Shown piece after piece: positions 22,248-32,733 of a stretch of 64,000 bases of DNA; within the stretch, counting starts at the first letter, position 1; every line of letters starts with the position of its first letter. A program made the translations under genes and the position numbers. Location: NCBI GenBank assembly GCA_964030475.1, contig CAXIPT010000009.1, positions 1,250,444 through 1,314,443 of the forward strand, in the 5' to 3' direction. The DNA comes from Tethya wilhelma. Taxonomy: Eukaryota > Porifera > Demospongiae > Tethyida > Tethyidae. Under the pieces are notes generated by a model that made no database searches, was not told the DNA's origin, and saw only the letters and a list, made by a program, of their open reading frames with translations.

Positions 22248-23737
22248 TCTTATTAATTTTTTACCATTGTCCTTCTTTTTGCCAGGTGTCAGTAGAAGGT
22301 GCTAACGAGGCTCCTATCAACACTGATGCAGATGCTACTACTACAGACCTTGAATCACAGACAGAGAATGAACTGGATCCTGCTCCTGACAATGTACCAG
22401 TACTAGTGGAAAATAATGTAAAGTTTTTAATCTGAAAGTAAGCCTGCATGTATATACCTCTTATTTTACCATTGTTGTGTTTGTTCCTCCTTCTCACAGG
22501 TGTCAATTGTAGGTGCTAACGAGGCTCCTATCAACAGTGATGTAGACACAGGCCTCGAATCACAGACAGAAGATGAACAAGAGAAAGGCTTGCGAGTAAG
22601 CTACCCAAGACACTCTATATCTTCTCTACATGAAGAGGTCTGAATGTCTTAGCTTAAAACATATAATTAATTATGACCCTCTATTGACATAATCATGATG
22701 CATGTGAATGCAGGATTCTTGGCCAATGGAAGACAGCAGTAGAGCACAAGATGTGCCAAGTGATTGTTACCAAATTCAAGTAGTCCCAAACACCCAAGGT
22801 TGGTCGAAAAGTATTAGCATTATATTATATAATTATAGTTGGATTATTTGTATACCTATATAATTATATCATAGCTTTGCAATTGCAAGAGGAACAATTG
22901 TCAACTGATTCTGAACCACTTCAAATGAAGGTTACTATCCATACTCTGTGCATAGAGGGACAAATCTTTGTGGATCATTCATCTTATTGTAATTACATCA
23001 GCAGCAGCTGTGACAGTGCATCTGATGTTGAAGCCTGTCCACTAACACCCACCCCTCTCACAACCCAGCATCCTTCATCAAATCCTTCCACACCTAGTTT
23101 GATACCATCACAGCCTGAAACAAACAATCACCCAGACAGTTCACAATCAGATGAGACCCCTCCACTGGAAGTGGCCAGTTATGCTCGTGAAGAAATCACA
23201 GTCACTCGGCAAAGGAGATATTGTAGCACAGAAGACATTGAGAGGTGTTCGGCTGAAATTTTAGCAGTTGCACTTGATATGCAGTTCTCCAAAGCATTGT
23301 CAGCTCCTATGGATACAACTGAAATTCCAGTAGCAGAAGAATCAGTACTTATTGATAGCACAACCGTTTCATCAGTGGTAGGAGAAGATGATGGAGTGCC
23401 TGTAGACTTGCTGCTAGAAAACAGCAATTTCTTTGTAGCAAACTCTACCTTCACCATGGATCTATCTGCAGAGGAGAGTGAGGACGACAATGTGTTCCTC
23501 TTTGAAGATGACACCCCAGGGGATGAAATCACTGTACCTCATGACATTACCGAGCCTCCTACCCCCAGCGGTCGGCTGCTGATCCGACTTAGCAACCAGC
23601 AGGAAGATGAGGTAGAAGAGACTGAGGTGGTGGAGATGGACTGCAGCTCTCAGGCATCCTCACTTTCTCTGGCAGAATATTGTTCATCTCTGTCCGCGTA
23701 TGGGTATGACCCTGATGTGGATATCCCACTGGAATAA
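20694..23737 (+). CDS. CIDE-N domain protein with long disordered Pro/Ser-rich and acidic tail
   Basis: Exon 1 (20694-20922) encodes a CIDE-N (CAD) domain: FKVCLPGGQTVGVVAYNF, then FSLDDGTLVCDQDYFELLP and TKLTVTE. This ubiquitin-like fold mediates DFF40/DFF45 and CIDE pairing in apoptotic DNA fragmentation or lipid-droplet fusion. Exon 2 (21051 to about 22178) is low-complexity Pro/Ser/His-rich (PVPPQTGRPTHP). Exons 22286-22417 and 22500 to about 22595 are duplicated versions of one unit (GANEAPIN). Small exons follow at about 22713-22798, then a terminal exon from 22876 to 23737 rich in Asp, Glu and Ser, ending DPDVDIPLE. No DFF nuclease or DFF-C domain is visible. Start chosen at MVGVPFKV because the upstream in-frame sequence is not domain-like and overlaps the promoter. 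Confidence 0.75.
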
Positions 23738-24362
23738 GTTGGGTATGTGTATGACTGTTATATGTGGTAAATTGTGTATACATTTCTGATCTCTCTTTTG
23801 ATAACATCTGATTCCACAACTATTTTGGTTACAAGAATGTGCACTGTCATAATATTATGGTGCACTAGCTTGGTTCATGAAACAATGTCCTTTTGTATTT
23901 GTATTGTATTTGCAGCTGCATGCATGCATGAAGGCATGTGATTACGTGCATTTTTTTTCTTTTTATATACACAGACTGATTTTTGCAACAATTGTACACA
24001 ATCACTTAATCACCATTCATTAATTTTGTCTCTTAACTTCATTTTATCATCAACTCCTCTGTATTACCTCTATTCCCAGCTTGTGTATTATATTCTATTC
24101 TTATATCAGCATTTCATCATTATTATAAAGTTCCTTAATAATTATTGTCAGTTGATCACACGATTATTAACTAAAGATGTATAAATACAGGTTTTGGAAG
24201 GGATTCATACTACATAATTATAATAATAGTAACGATAACACATGTTCAACAATTAACAAAATTAGCAAGACAATAATTAATTACTACTACCATACAATGT
24301 AACAGTCTCATATTTGTGTGTCAATTAGAGTCAATTAACATCCCATTAGCAATAATTACTGT
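23738..24362. other. convergent intergenic region
   Basis: AT-rich sequence between the CIDE-N gene stop and the stop of the minus-strand TPP1-like gene. It holds both 3' UTRs. No open frame or repeat of note is seen. Confidence 0.5.
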
Positions 24363-25973
24363 TCATAAGACAAGACCTTTCAATAGTCCGAAGTTTGGAC
24401 TACCCCAACCTGAAGCTGGATCCCATCCTTGAATGGCTTCAAAACCCTTGCACCCGTGGCGTCCATTTGATCCCTCCGTGATGTCAAAGAACCCTTTGCC
24501 TTTGAGGGTTTGGTAGAGAAGAGGGTTAAGAAAGCCAAGTGTCTTTAGCCCCTTGTTCAAACGGACGTCATTCAGACTTGACACAATGCCGGCAAATGTT
24601 GGCGCAGAGCAGCTGGTTCCATCAACAGGCATGGAAAGACCGTCATCAATGATGAGAAAGTCGGTAGCAAACGCACTCACGTCAGGATAGGCTCTTCCTT
24701 TGCTGTTGAACTGATTGGAGGCAGGTGTCTTCCCACTCTTGAGCCAAGCGTCGACCGTTGCCTGTTGATAGTCAGGAGTTGGGAAATAATCGGAGAACCC
24801 ACCACCGCCATCAGACCACACCTCCTTCAGACTCACCGTGCCACCGACAGCAGTAACATAGGGACTGCTAGCCGGCCAGTTGGGGGTGAATTTACCGTGA
24901 ATACCTTTACAGGCGACTCCACTGTCTCCAGAGGCAAAGAGAACGGTTCGTCCAGAGACGCCAAACTTCATAAACTCTGTGTCCACTCGTTTCAAGTAGT
25001 CATCATCAATGGAGCGCTCCACATCACCGTAGCTAGCGGAGTGAACCCATGGGGAGTCGGTCGTGTTCACTTGGCCCATAACCCACGAAAGGAAGTCCTC
25101 TTGTTTGCCGTTGGAGTAGGTTGAGATGGAAATAAACCACGTGTCCACGTTCCTGCCAGTTGCACTGATATATTGTACGTCCAGATTTGCTTCAGCTCCT
25201 GGATCATCGGGAAGATTCTTTCCAATTGTCTTCACAATTGCTTTCTTCGGGAGTTTGTACTTTTTCTGAAAGATTTCCAAGTCACTGGGATCGTAGTACT
25301 GCTTCAGGAAGCCTGCGATTGCTTGGGAATTTCCAGTGTTGTTGCTGACATATGCGGACATATTGTAGTCACGAGAAATGGTTTCTGGTGTTGTACCAAT
25401 GTCAGGATTAACCGTATGCATAGCTGGCTTTTTTCTTGGCTTTATTTCTCCTTGTGTTGGGAAACTTCTTACTCCAGACACAAAGTCAACATGTGGCACA
25501 AGAACAGTTGGAACAGTGAACTCAGGAGCAGTTACAATCCTCAGTCCTTTGAAGTCTTCGTGCTCAAATTCAAAGAATTCAGCTGAAAACATCCTTTCGG
25601 CATCTCGAAGGGGAACGTTTGCGACAGCAAAATCTCTGCCAATAGTGAAGTCTAGTTCTGTCTGATGCACACCAATGGATGCCAGAGTGTTGATGACCGC
25701 TTGTACCGACTCTGGTTTACCGTGCACGAGCTGAGCAATCTCATCAAAGTTCATATAGTTGCCATATTCAGGAGAGTCTGGGTAAGAAACAGCTTTGATC
25801 TTATTCTCCAGCCATTCCACATTAGTCTGCTTGATGGCAAATGTGACCTTTATGCTGAGGTCATTCTTAGCAAGAGGGTTTCCAGTTTTGAACCATCCTT
25901 CAGGTACTCCAGACTGGCTAGTGGCAGTCTGAGCCAATATGGCCAGGCACAGCACAGTTACAGCTGCCTCCAT
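24363..25973 (-). CDS. tripeptidyl-peptidase 1-like serine-carboxyl protease (sedolisin, S53), paralogue a
   Basis: A 536-residue intronless gene. Signal peptide at residues 1-20 (MEAAVTVLCLAILAQTATSQ). Pro-kumamolisin activation domain at about 30-180 (GNYMNFDEIAQLVHG). Catalytic domain at about 200-536 with the family residues in place: Glu and Asp in EANLDVQY, oxyanion Asp in FASGDSG, nucleophile Ser in DGTSCSAPTFAG, and the C-terminal GWDPASGWGSPNF that forms the Ca site. Length equals that of TPP1 (about 560). The likely role is lysosomal or secreted acid tripeptidyl peptidase. It is about as similar to the neighbouring plus-strand copy along its whole length as expected for tandem paralogues. 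Confidence 0.92.
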   Translation of the reverse strand: MEAAVTVLCLAILAQTATSQSGVPEGWFKTGNPLAKNDLSIKVTFAIKQTNVEWLENKIKAVSYPDSPEYGNYMNFDEIAQLVHGKPESVQAVINTLASIGVHQTELDFTIGRDFAVANVPLRDAERMFSAEFFEFEHEDFKGLRIVTAPEFTVPTVLVPHVDFVSGVRSFPTQGEIKPRKKPAMHTVNPDIGTTPETISRDYNMSAYVSNNTGNSQAIAGFLKQYYDPSDLEIFQKKYKLPKKAIVKTIGKNLPDDPGAEANLDVQYISATGRNVDTWFISISTYSNGKQEDFLSWVMGQVNTTDSPWVHSASYGDVERSIDDDYLKRVDTEFMKFGVSGRTVLFASGDSGVACKGIHGKFTPNWPASSPYVTAVGGTVSLKEVWSDGGGGFSDYFPTPDYQQATVDAWLKSGKTPASNQFNSKGRAYPDVSAFATDFLIIDDGLSMPVDGTSCSAPTFAGIVSSLNDVRLNKGLKTLGFLNPLLYQTLKGKGFFDITEGSNGRHGCKGFEAIQGWDPASGWGSPNFGLLKGLVL

Positions 25974-26549
25974 GGAGCCTCAGTAGATAGAGTTGGGAAT
26001 TGGGAATTGACTTGAAGCCTACCCACACACACATGTGTATGTGTAAATGAGGCATGACTTGGTGTATTATACAGCTGTCTTATTGGAATAGTTTGGTGAG
26101 TTATAATAACATTTATGGTCACATGTCTCAGTTTGTCAACACCACACTGAGTCAGCTCTCCAGCCATAGAATCACCTGATCTGTGCTGTTCCCTGCATGC
26201 ATGTACTAGGCAACAGAAGCTGCTTATTGCCAATATTGGAGGCTCAACATGGCTGATGCATGCATGTTGCAAATTGCAGGGATTCTAGTTAATTAAGCCC
26301 AAACACTTTACACAGTAGAGAATATTGTCACATTAGTTTATCAGTTGTTTCTTGTCAACTTTTTGACAGCAAGAGGGTTGTGTTGAATTGGGAATTAGCT
26401 ACAAGGCTGCACCTACACACACACCTGTGCAAATGAGGCATGCCTTATAGTTGCATTATGTGGTCACATGTCCATGGTAGCTTACATAGCTACAATCACC
26501 TGATGAGTTTAGTTCTCTTGTAGTTTAGCCAGCTGTCTTTGATCTCAAT
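25974..26549. promoter_or_regulatory. shared upstream region of the two TPP1-like genes, with a direct repeat
   Basis: A 576-bp region between divergent start codons. A segment at about 25990-26180 recurs at about 26378-26505 in the same orientation: GAATTGGGAATT, ACACACACAC, AAATGAGGCATG, TGGTCACATGTC and AATCACCTGAT appear in the same order in both. Each gene therefore has one copy in its 5' flank, but in opposite orientation relative to transcription. Confidence 0.6.
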
Positions 26550-28154
26550 ATGTTTGCCTTCTGGTATCTAAGTACCCTAATGCTCTTCTCTCTTGGTTGC
26601 TATGTGCAAGGATACACAGAGACAGAGTGGCTGAAACTGGACAGAGCTAGTCAAGAACACACACTGAAGCTGACATTTGCCATCAAGAGAACCAACCCAC
26701 AATGGCTGAAGGAGAAAATCAGAGCTGTATCATATCCTTCTTCTCCACAGTATGGAAAGTACATGAATTTTGATCAGATAGCAAACCACGTGTATGGTGC
26801 ACCAGAATCAGTGGATGCACTGTTGAAGACACTAACATCTATTGGGGTGCAGGAAAGAGATGTGAAGTTCACAATTGGCAGGGACTTTGCAATCGTTCCG
26901 ATAAAAGTAGTGGCAACAGAGAAGCTTTTAACGACTCAGTTCTACTCCTTCAGGCACACACAGCATGAGGAGTGGACAATAGTGAAGGCCTTCAACTACA
27001 CGCTGCCTGATACAATCAAACATCATCTTGATTTTGTCTCTGGAATTGCCGAGTTTCCTTGCATTCATACAAAGCCATCGATCGTTCAAGTCTTGGATCC
27101 AGTGCCAGACTTCGTCACGACACCTAAGAGCATCAACAGTGCCTACAAGATAGGTAACTACATCGCCTCAAATCCTAACAACTCACAAGCAGTGGCAGGA
27201 TTTCTGAAGCAGTATTTCAACGAAGACGATCTTGCTAAGTTTCAAAAGAAATATGGAGTACACGAACAAAAAGTAGCCAAGATAATCGGCAAGAACACAC
27301 CCTTACTTCAGGGGGTGGAGGCCAATCTTGACGTACAGTACATTATGGGTGTGGGACAAAACGTGACAACATGGTTCTTTTCCGAATCGCAACTGGCCAA
27401 CAAGAACCAGGAGGACTTTCTCTCGTGGATTGTTGCCAACGTCAATGACACCACGTCGCCATGGGTACACTCTGTGAGCTATGCTGACTATGAGCACTCC
27501 ATTCCTTTAGACTACCAGACGAGGTGTGAGGATGAGTTCATGAAGTTTGGAATATCTGGACGCACGCTTCTCTTTGCTGCGGGTGATGAAGGGGTACACT
27601 GCAGGAAGGAGCGCTACATCCCCGAGTGGCCTCCCTGTAGTCCCTACGTTACAGCTGTCGGTGGGACAGAGGGAAAAAAGGAGGTGTGGAGCCAAGGGGG
27701 AGGAGGATTCTCAGACGTCTTCCCGACACCCGACTACCAGAAAGATGTCGTAGAGTTGTACCTAAAGAGTGGGAAGGCTCCCAGTGAGAAGCTCTACAAC
27801 GCCAGTGGAAGGGCATATCCCGACGTGAGCGCCTTTGCTGTTGGTTTTGAGATCATTTTTGCGGACATTGATGAGCAGGTTGCCGGCACCAGCTGCTCTA
27901 CGCCAACAGTTGCAGGGATAGTGTCCCTGCTCAACGACATCAGGCTGAATAACGGCAAGAAGACGCTAGGCTTTCTAAACCCTCTTCTCTACCAGCAGCT
28001 CAAAGGGAAAGGATTCACCGATGTGACGTCAGGAACTAACACGGGTGCCTCTACACGTGGGTGCAAGGGGTTCAGTGCTGTAGGGGGTTGGGACCCTGCA
28101 TCAGGATGGGGACAGCCTGACTTCTCAATGCTTAAATCACTCGTACTTGAGTAA
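26550..28154 (+). CDS. tripeptidyl-peptidase 1-like serine-carboxyl protease (sedolisin, S53), paralogue b
   Basis: A 534-residue intronless gene, head to head with paralogue a. Signal peptide at about 1-21 (FAFWYLSTLMLFSLGCYVQG). Prodomain with GKYMNFDQIANHVYG. Catalytic domain keeps Glu/Asp in EANLDVQY, Asp in FAAGDEG, nucleophile Ser in VAGTSCSTPTVAG and the C-terminal GWDPASGWGQPDFS. It should be an active acid protease. It ends 140 bp from the stop codon of CDK11 on the other strand. Confidence 0.92.
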   Translation: MFAFWYLSTLMLFSLGCYVQGYTETEWLKLDRASQEHTLKLTFAIKRTNPQWLKEKIRAVSYPSSPQYGKYMNFDQIANHVYGAPESVDALLKTLTSIGVQERDVKFTIGRDFAIVPIKVVATEKLLTTQFYSFRHTQHEEWTIVKAFNYTLPDTIKHHLDFVSGIAEFPCIHTKPSIVQVLDPVPDFVTTPKSINSAYKIGNYIASNPNNSQAVAGFLKQYFNEDDLAKFQKKYGVHEQKVAKIIGKNTPLLQGVEANLDVQYIMGVGQNVTTWFFSESQLANKNQEDFLSWIVANVNDTTSPWVHSVSYADYEHSIPLDYQTRCEDEFMKFGISGRTLLFAAGDEGVHCRKERYIPEWPPCSPYVTAVGGTEGKKEVWSQGGGGFSDVFPTPDYQKDVVELYLKSGKAPSEKLYNASGRAYPDVSAFAVGFEIIFADIDEQVAGTSCSTPTVAGIVSLLNDIRLNNGKKTLGFLNPLLYQQLKGKGFTDVTSGTNTGASTRGCKGFSAVGGWDPASGWGQPDFSMLKSLVLE

Positions 28155-28294
28155 ATTTTTAACACACAATGCGAATGTTTTTAATCAGGATTTTTAAAGT
28201 AGCAGTTATATTTTTATTTTGTGAATTTGAATGCACCATTATCGTCATGTGTGTTAAGTTGTGTCATGAATTATGTATGGAGTGGATATAACTG

Positions 28295-28903
28295 TCAAAA
28301 TTTGAGACTAAATCCAGGTCCAGCACCTTCCTCACCAACCTACAGGAATACAATGAGTAGAACCCTCCAATTATCTCATGAGAATTCTCCATTTATCTGA
28401 AAGTAAAAATTTCCTTCTCAAAGGAGGTGCTGTACCTGTAGCTGGAAAGCTCCGCCCTCAGGGGGGGTTGGACTCTTAGCTCGTTTCTTTTTGGGATCCA
28501 TTTCACTTTTGGCTGGCCACGTGGGGAACATTGACGGGGGGACCATCAGGGGGGGCTCCTGTAATGATTAATTACAAGGGGGGAGGGGGATTTGATGAGA
28601 GAACACAAGATAGACATGTTACTTGCTTACCTTGAAGTAGGAGTGTTCTAGTGCATCTTTTGCTGAAATCCTCTTGTTTGGGTCGTACGTCAATAACCGG
28701 TTTAACAAGTCAAACCCGTTATTAGTAAGATAAGGAAACTTTTTACGCAGATGATTGTAAGGCTGTCGAGCAAACGTCACCTGTGCATAGAGCAGTGTGT
28801 TACCATGGATACCAGCAATATAGGTAGAGAATAGTTACCTTCTTAGCGATAGGCAAGTCACTGTAGCCTGGCCATATTTGGTCGTTGGGATTACCTAGCT
28901 CCT

Positions 28904-28962
<59 letters not shown>

Positions 28963-29734
28963 TGTGTGTGTATGTGTGCGTGCATGTGTGTGACTACATT
29001 GAAACCAGGTACCTTGAAAATCAGGTTAAGCTGGTCAATCTCCGACTTCCCTTGGAACAATGGTTTCTGGAGAATGAACTCGGCAAAGATGCACCCAACA
29101 GACCACATATCAACAGCTGTAGAATACTCCTGCATGCAACAATAACACAGTTACCATAGCAACAGTTTATGAATAGCTCTAATATTTGAGACCATCATCG
29201 TAAGTATTTGTTCAACATTCTTTGCAGATATCATTTTATTTGCAGAAAACTGCATAAATACATAATAATAACAATCGTACTTTGGTTCCTAGCAATAGCT
29301 CAGGGGCTCTATACCAGAGTGTAACGACCACAGGCGTGTATCTTTTCAGCGGTGAGCCATACTCTCTAGCCAGACCAAAATCTCCCACCTACAGACCAGG
29401 CGATCAAACACAGTTTGAGTTTCACTACAACCCACCTGTTGAAGGCTTACCTTGAGGATCCCCTTGTGACTGAGCAGTAGGTTGGAGGCCTTCAGGTCTC
29501 TGTGCAGTATCCAGTTGTCATGGAGATGATAGACTGCTCTCAGCAGCTGGAGGAGGAGTGTCTTCACCTCGCCTGGTAGAAATGGCTGCCTCATTGTCTC
29601 CATGAGTGCCTTCATATCGTGTTCCACGTAGTCCATCACAATGAAGATCTTGTCCATGTTGCTACCGACAACAATTTCCTATTAGAGAGCACCGTATGAG
29701 TTATGAAATAAATTCCTCTTGTGTGTGTGTGCAC

Positions 29735-29787
<53 letters not shown>

Positions 29788-29919
29788 GTGAACTCACTCT
29801 GACATGAACAATGTTGGGGTGCTTGGCTTTAAGCAGCATGTTGATCTCTCTCAGTGAGGTGATTGGAAATCCTTCTTTCTCTTTCTCCATTTTCAACTTC
29901 TTCAAAGCAACAACTTCAC
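28295..29919 (-). CDS. CDK11: cyclin-dependent kinase 11 (PITSLRE kinase), 5' part missing
   Basis: Minus-strand exons give most of a kinase domain. 29919 downward: [18 protein letters not shown] followed by [12 protein letters not shown] (the diagnostic PITSLRE helix, with the ATP-site Lys in VALKK). About 29680-29455: [17 protein letters not shown] and [13 protein letters not shown] (catalytic HRD). About 29385-29280: DFGLA with [10 protein letters not shown]. About 29128-29010: [19 protein letters not shown]. Then [18 protein letters not shown]. The last exon ends AGPGFSLKF, the typical CDK11 C-terminus, stop at 28295-28297. The kinase acts with cyclin L in transcription and splicing and in mitosis. 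The Gly-rich loop and N-terminal RE-rich region are not present upstream; the next upstream sequence is repetitive and ends in an N at 30683. Confidence 0.93.
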
Positions 29920-30682
29920 CTATTTGTTAAGAACACACAATCTCAAATTATACTAAAACCAAGTCACATTTTTTCTCTAAAACAGCAACAGCTAATCATT
30001 AAAAGCTAGTTCTTGCGTCATTAAGATCAGCATGAAGAGAGCTTTCTAAGGGTGTACTTGAAAAATAGAAAAGTTTATTTTCTGCAAAAAATCACACTTG
30101 TTCATGGTATCAAGAAAAAAATCTAGTGAAACACCACATCATTAGAAAAATCTCTTTGAGTTGATTCCAATGGCGCAAATCCCAGTTTTGTACGACCTTC
30201 CTAGGCTGAGATAATACTGGTTGTTTTTTCCCCACATAAATACACAGGTAAGGAATTTCCCAAACATTTAGGCATAGTTACGATCAAGATTATCTCAGGC
30301 TAGGAAGGTCGTACAACGATGGGACTTGCACCATTGTGATCAGCTCAAAAAAATCTTTCAAACAGTATAGTTTAATTGAAAAGTTGGAAAATGTCCATTT
30401 TTTGAAAAAAATCGCACTCTACCATGGGCTATAGTTCATGGTATCGAAGAAATTTGACAAATACAAATCTAGCCAAACACTACATCATTTGAAAGATCTC
30501 TTTGAGCCGATTGAAATGGCACAAGTCCCAGCTTTGTATGACTTTCCTAGGCTGAGATAATACTGGTTGTTTTTTCCTCATAAAATACACAGGTAAGGAT
30601 TTTCCCAAATCTTTAGGCATAGTTACGATCAAGATTATCTCCGCCCAGGAAGGTCGTACAAAGATGGGACTTGCACCATTGT
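29920..30682. repeat. two tandem copies of a dispersed about 340-bp repeat
   Basis: Two successive units (about 30000-30345 and 30345-30682) share CCTAGGCTGAGATAATACTGG, TTTAGGCATAGTTACGATCAAG and GGAAGGTCGTACAA in the same order. Inside each, TTCCTAGGCTGAGATAAT and ATTATCTCAGGCTAGGAA are inverted partners. A degenerate copy lies in a UBE2J2 intron (about 37745-38010). The second unit stops at the single N. Confidence 0.8.
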
Positions 30683-30683
30683 N
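30683..30683. other. single N, probable assembly join
   Basis: On the left, CDK11 lacks its 5' exons; on the right, a ciliary gene begins in mid-protein. The N ends a repeat copy, which is a typical place for a misjoin or an unsized gap. Confidence 0.7.
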
Positions 30684-30747
30684 GTAGGAAATTCCAAATC
30701 TTAGTTTAATCATCTTCCAATTCTGATAATCTGCTGCACATTGCGCG

Positions 30748-30786
<39 letters not shown>

Positions 30787-30815
30787 TTCTGTGGTGCTAG
30801 AGTATCAGTGTTCAG

Positions 30816-32490
30816 GTTCAGTTCAGTCCAACACTGGACAAAGATCATATCCAAGAAGAAGCGTTGAGAGTGGCTAAAGAGCTCTTACCTAAACCAGCAG
30901 CATCCAATGGAGGCTCTAAACCAGAGGAGACCACAGACAGTGACACTGTCAATGTAAGCCATTGCACACCGGGCCCAACACATTGAAATAGCCATCCCAT
31001 AGACAGCACAGAAAGAAATGAAGGCACCAAGGTGCATAAGCCTCGGCGCAATCAACTAGCATGATGCACAACCATACATGAATGCATGACCTCATCATCC
31101 AACCAACCTCAAATTCTAGCCTGTAGCAATCAAGAATGTACTGAGCTGTGGTCAGCCTAGTTATAATAACCTCTGTTTAGAAATTCGTTGATGCTTGTAG
31201 CACTTGCAATACAGTACTGAATGCTAAGTAGCTTAGTTTCTTGATCAGTGCCAGTCTCATATATGAACATGTGTGAGTCATGATTCACGTCACAGTATCA
31301 CATAAGTCAACTCTTTCTTTGTCTTTGTCTTTCTAACCTTTTTGCCTAGATCTCGCATACATGTTGAACACCAGACGACCAGAAGAGGTGAGAGTTTCTA
31401 GCCTGCTTGCTACCACTCTTGCAGAATGTTCATTTCCCTGTCATTATGGAGAGACTTTTTTAGGAGTCTGGACTTGAGGCAAAAGGCTTTTTAGCTTCTC
31501 TAGCCAAAGAATATGCTTGGATAGCTGATTTCTTGGTAGCAAAGCCATTATGCCATAGATAGTATAGGCTAGGCCTTTTGTAGAAGCCTGGAGAAGCTGT
31601 TTTCTTTTATACGGCCGTACGGCGCGGTGTTAATTACATTCCAGTTCGCGGTTGAATTACGTCACTTCCTGTGAATCAATTAACGGCCTCAATGAATCTC
31701 ATTAACGAAACCCAACTAACATTTTCTATCAGTAATGTTTGTGGTATAAATAGGGACTCGCAACTATATATAGTAAGTGTGTTAGTGAAGCGGGGCTATG
31801 GCAGGAGTCAAATACTGCCTAAGGTTCATCACATACATGGTCTGGGGGCCGTGGTGAGTCTCCCCTGAAATATATGCCTCGCTTACTGCATACTTGCATA
31901 CATTCAGTTGAGCATATAGTTGAGCCCCCACCTACTCGCAGAACCTATGTCAGTCATAGCGTCTTTGTGACTGGCATGTAGTGTACGGGGTAGGTGGGAT
32001 AAAGGATGGAAGGTACGTGTAAGCCCTTGATCGTGCAGCGCTAGCACATGTCATAATGACAAGGTCAAGGCCCGTACTTGAAATCCCCGCTCTGCTCAAC
32101 ATTTTTTTTTTTTTTTTTTTTGTAAACTGGAAGTATTTTGAGTGATACTAGAAATAGTTATTTTTGCCATACGGAAGTAAATGACAGCCAGCACAGCAAT
32201 GAAAATTAGTACTGAATAAAGTTTTATTTTCCATCAATATCTCCCTCATTATCTCATTGTTCTGTTGTTGATGTGTAGAAGAAGAGGGCTAAGCGTCAGC
32301 AGCCTAGTCGCGGTGCAGCTGGTGCTACCAAGAGCTCCCTCCCCAACAGCAGTAAGACCAGTCTCTCCTCATCCTCCCAGACCAAGGCAGAGGGAGGCAG
32401 CAAGGAGCCTCTGGCTGTCACAGAACAGCTTATCATGGATGCTCCTAAAGAGGGGTAACTGAAATGATAGTCTCCTAGTCCGGATTAATT

Positions 32491-32527
<37 letters not shown>

Positions 32528-32699
32528 GGTCTTCTCTCTGGTGGAAGGCTTACACTAACTTGCTGTCGAATTATGAGAACAGTTGTTTTCAACTGAGTAT
32601 CCCATGCTTTGTTTCATCACTGGTGAATTCTAGTGAAACACTGACATACAGGTACCTACTTCAACTTACCATGAGATCCATTTTCACTATTCACCCCCT

Positions 32700-32733
<34 letters not shown>

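Noticed and set aside
31928..32123. tRNA or tRNA-derived SINE ending in poly-T
   Set aside because: A- and B-box matches are too weak; kept only as a possible structured RNA.
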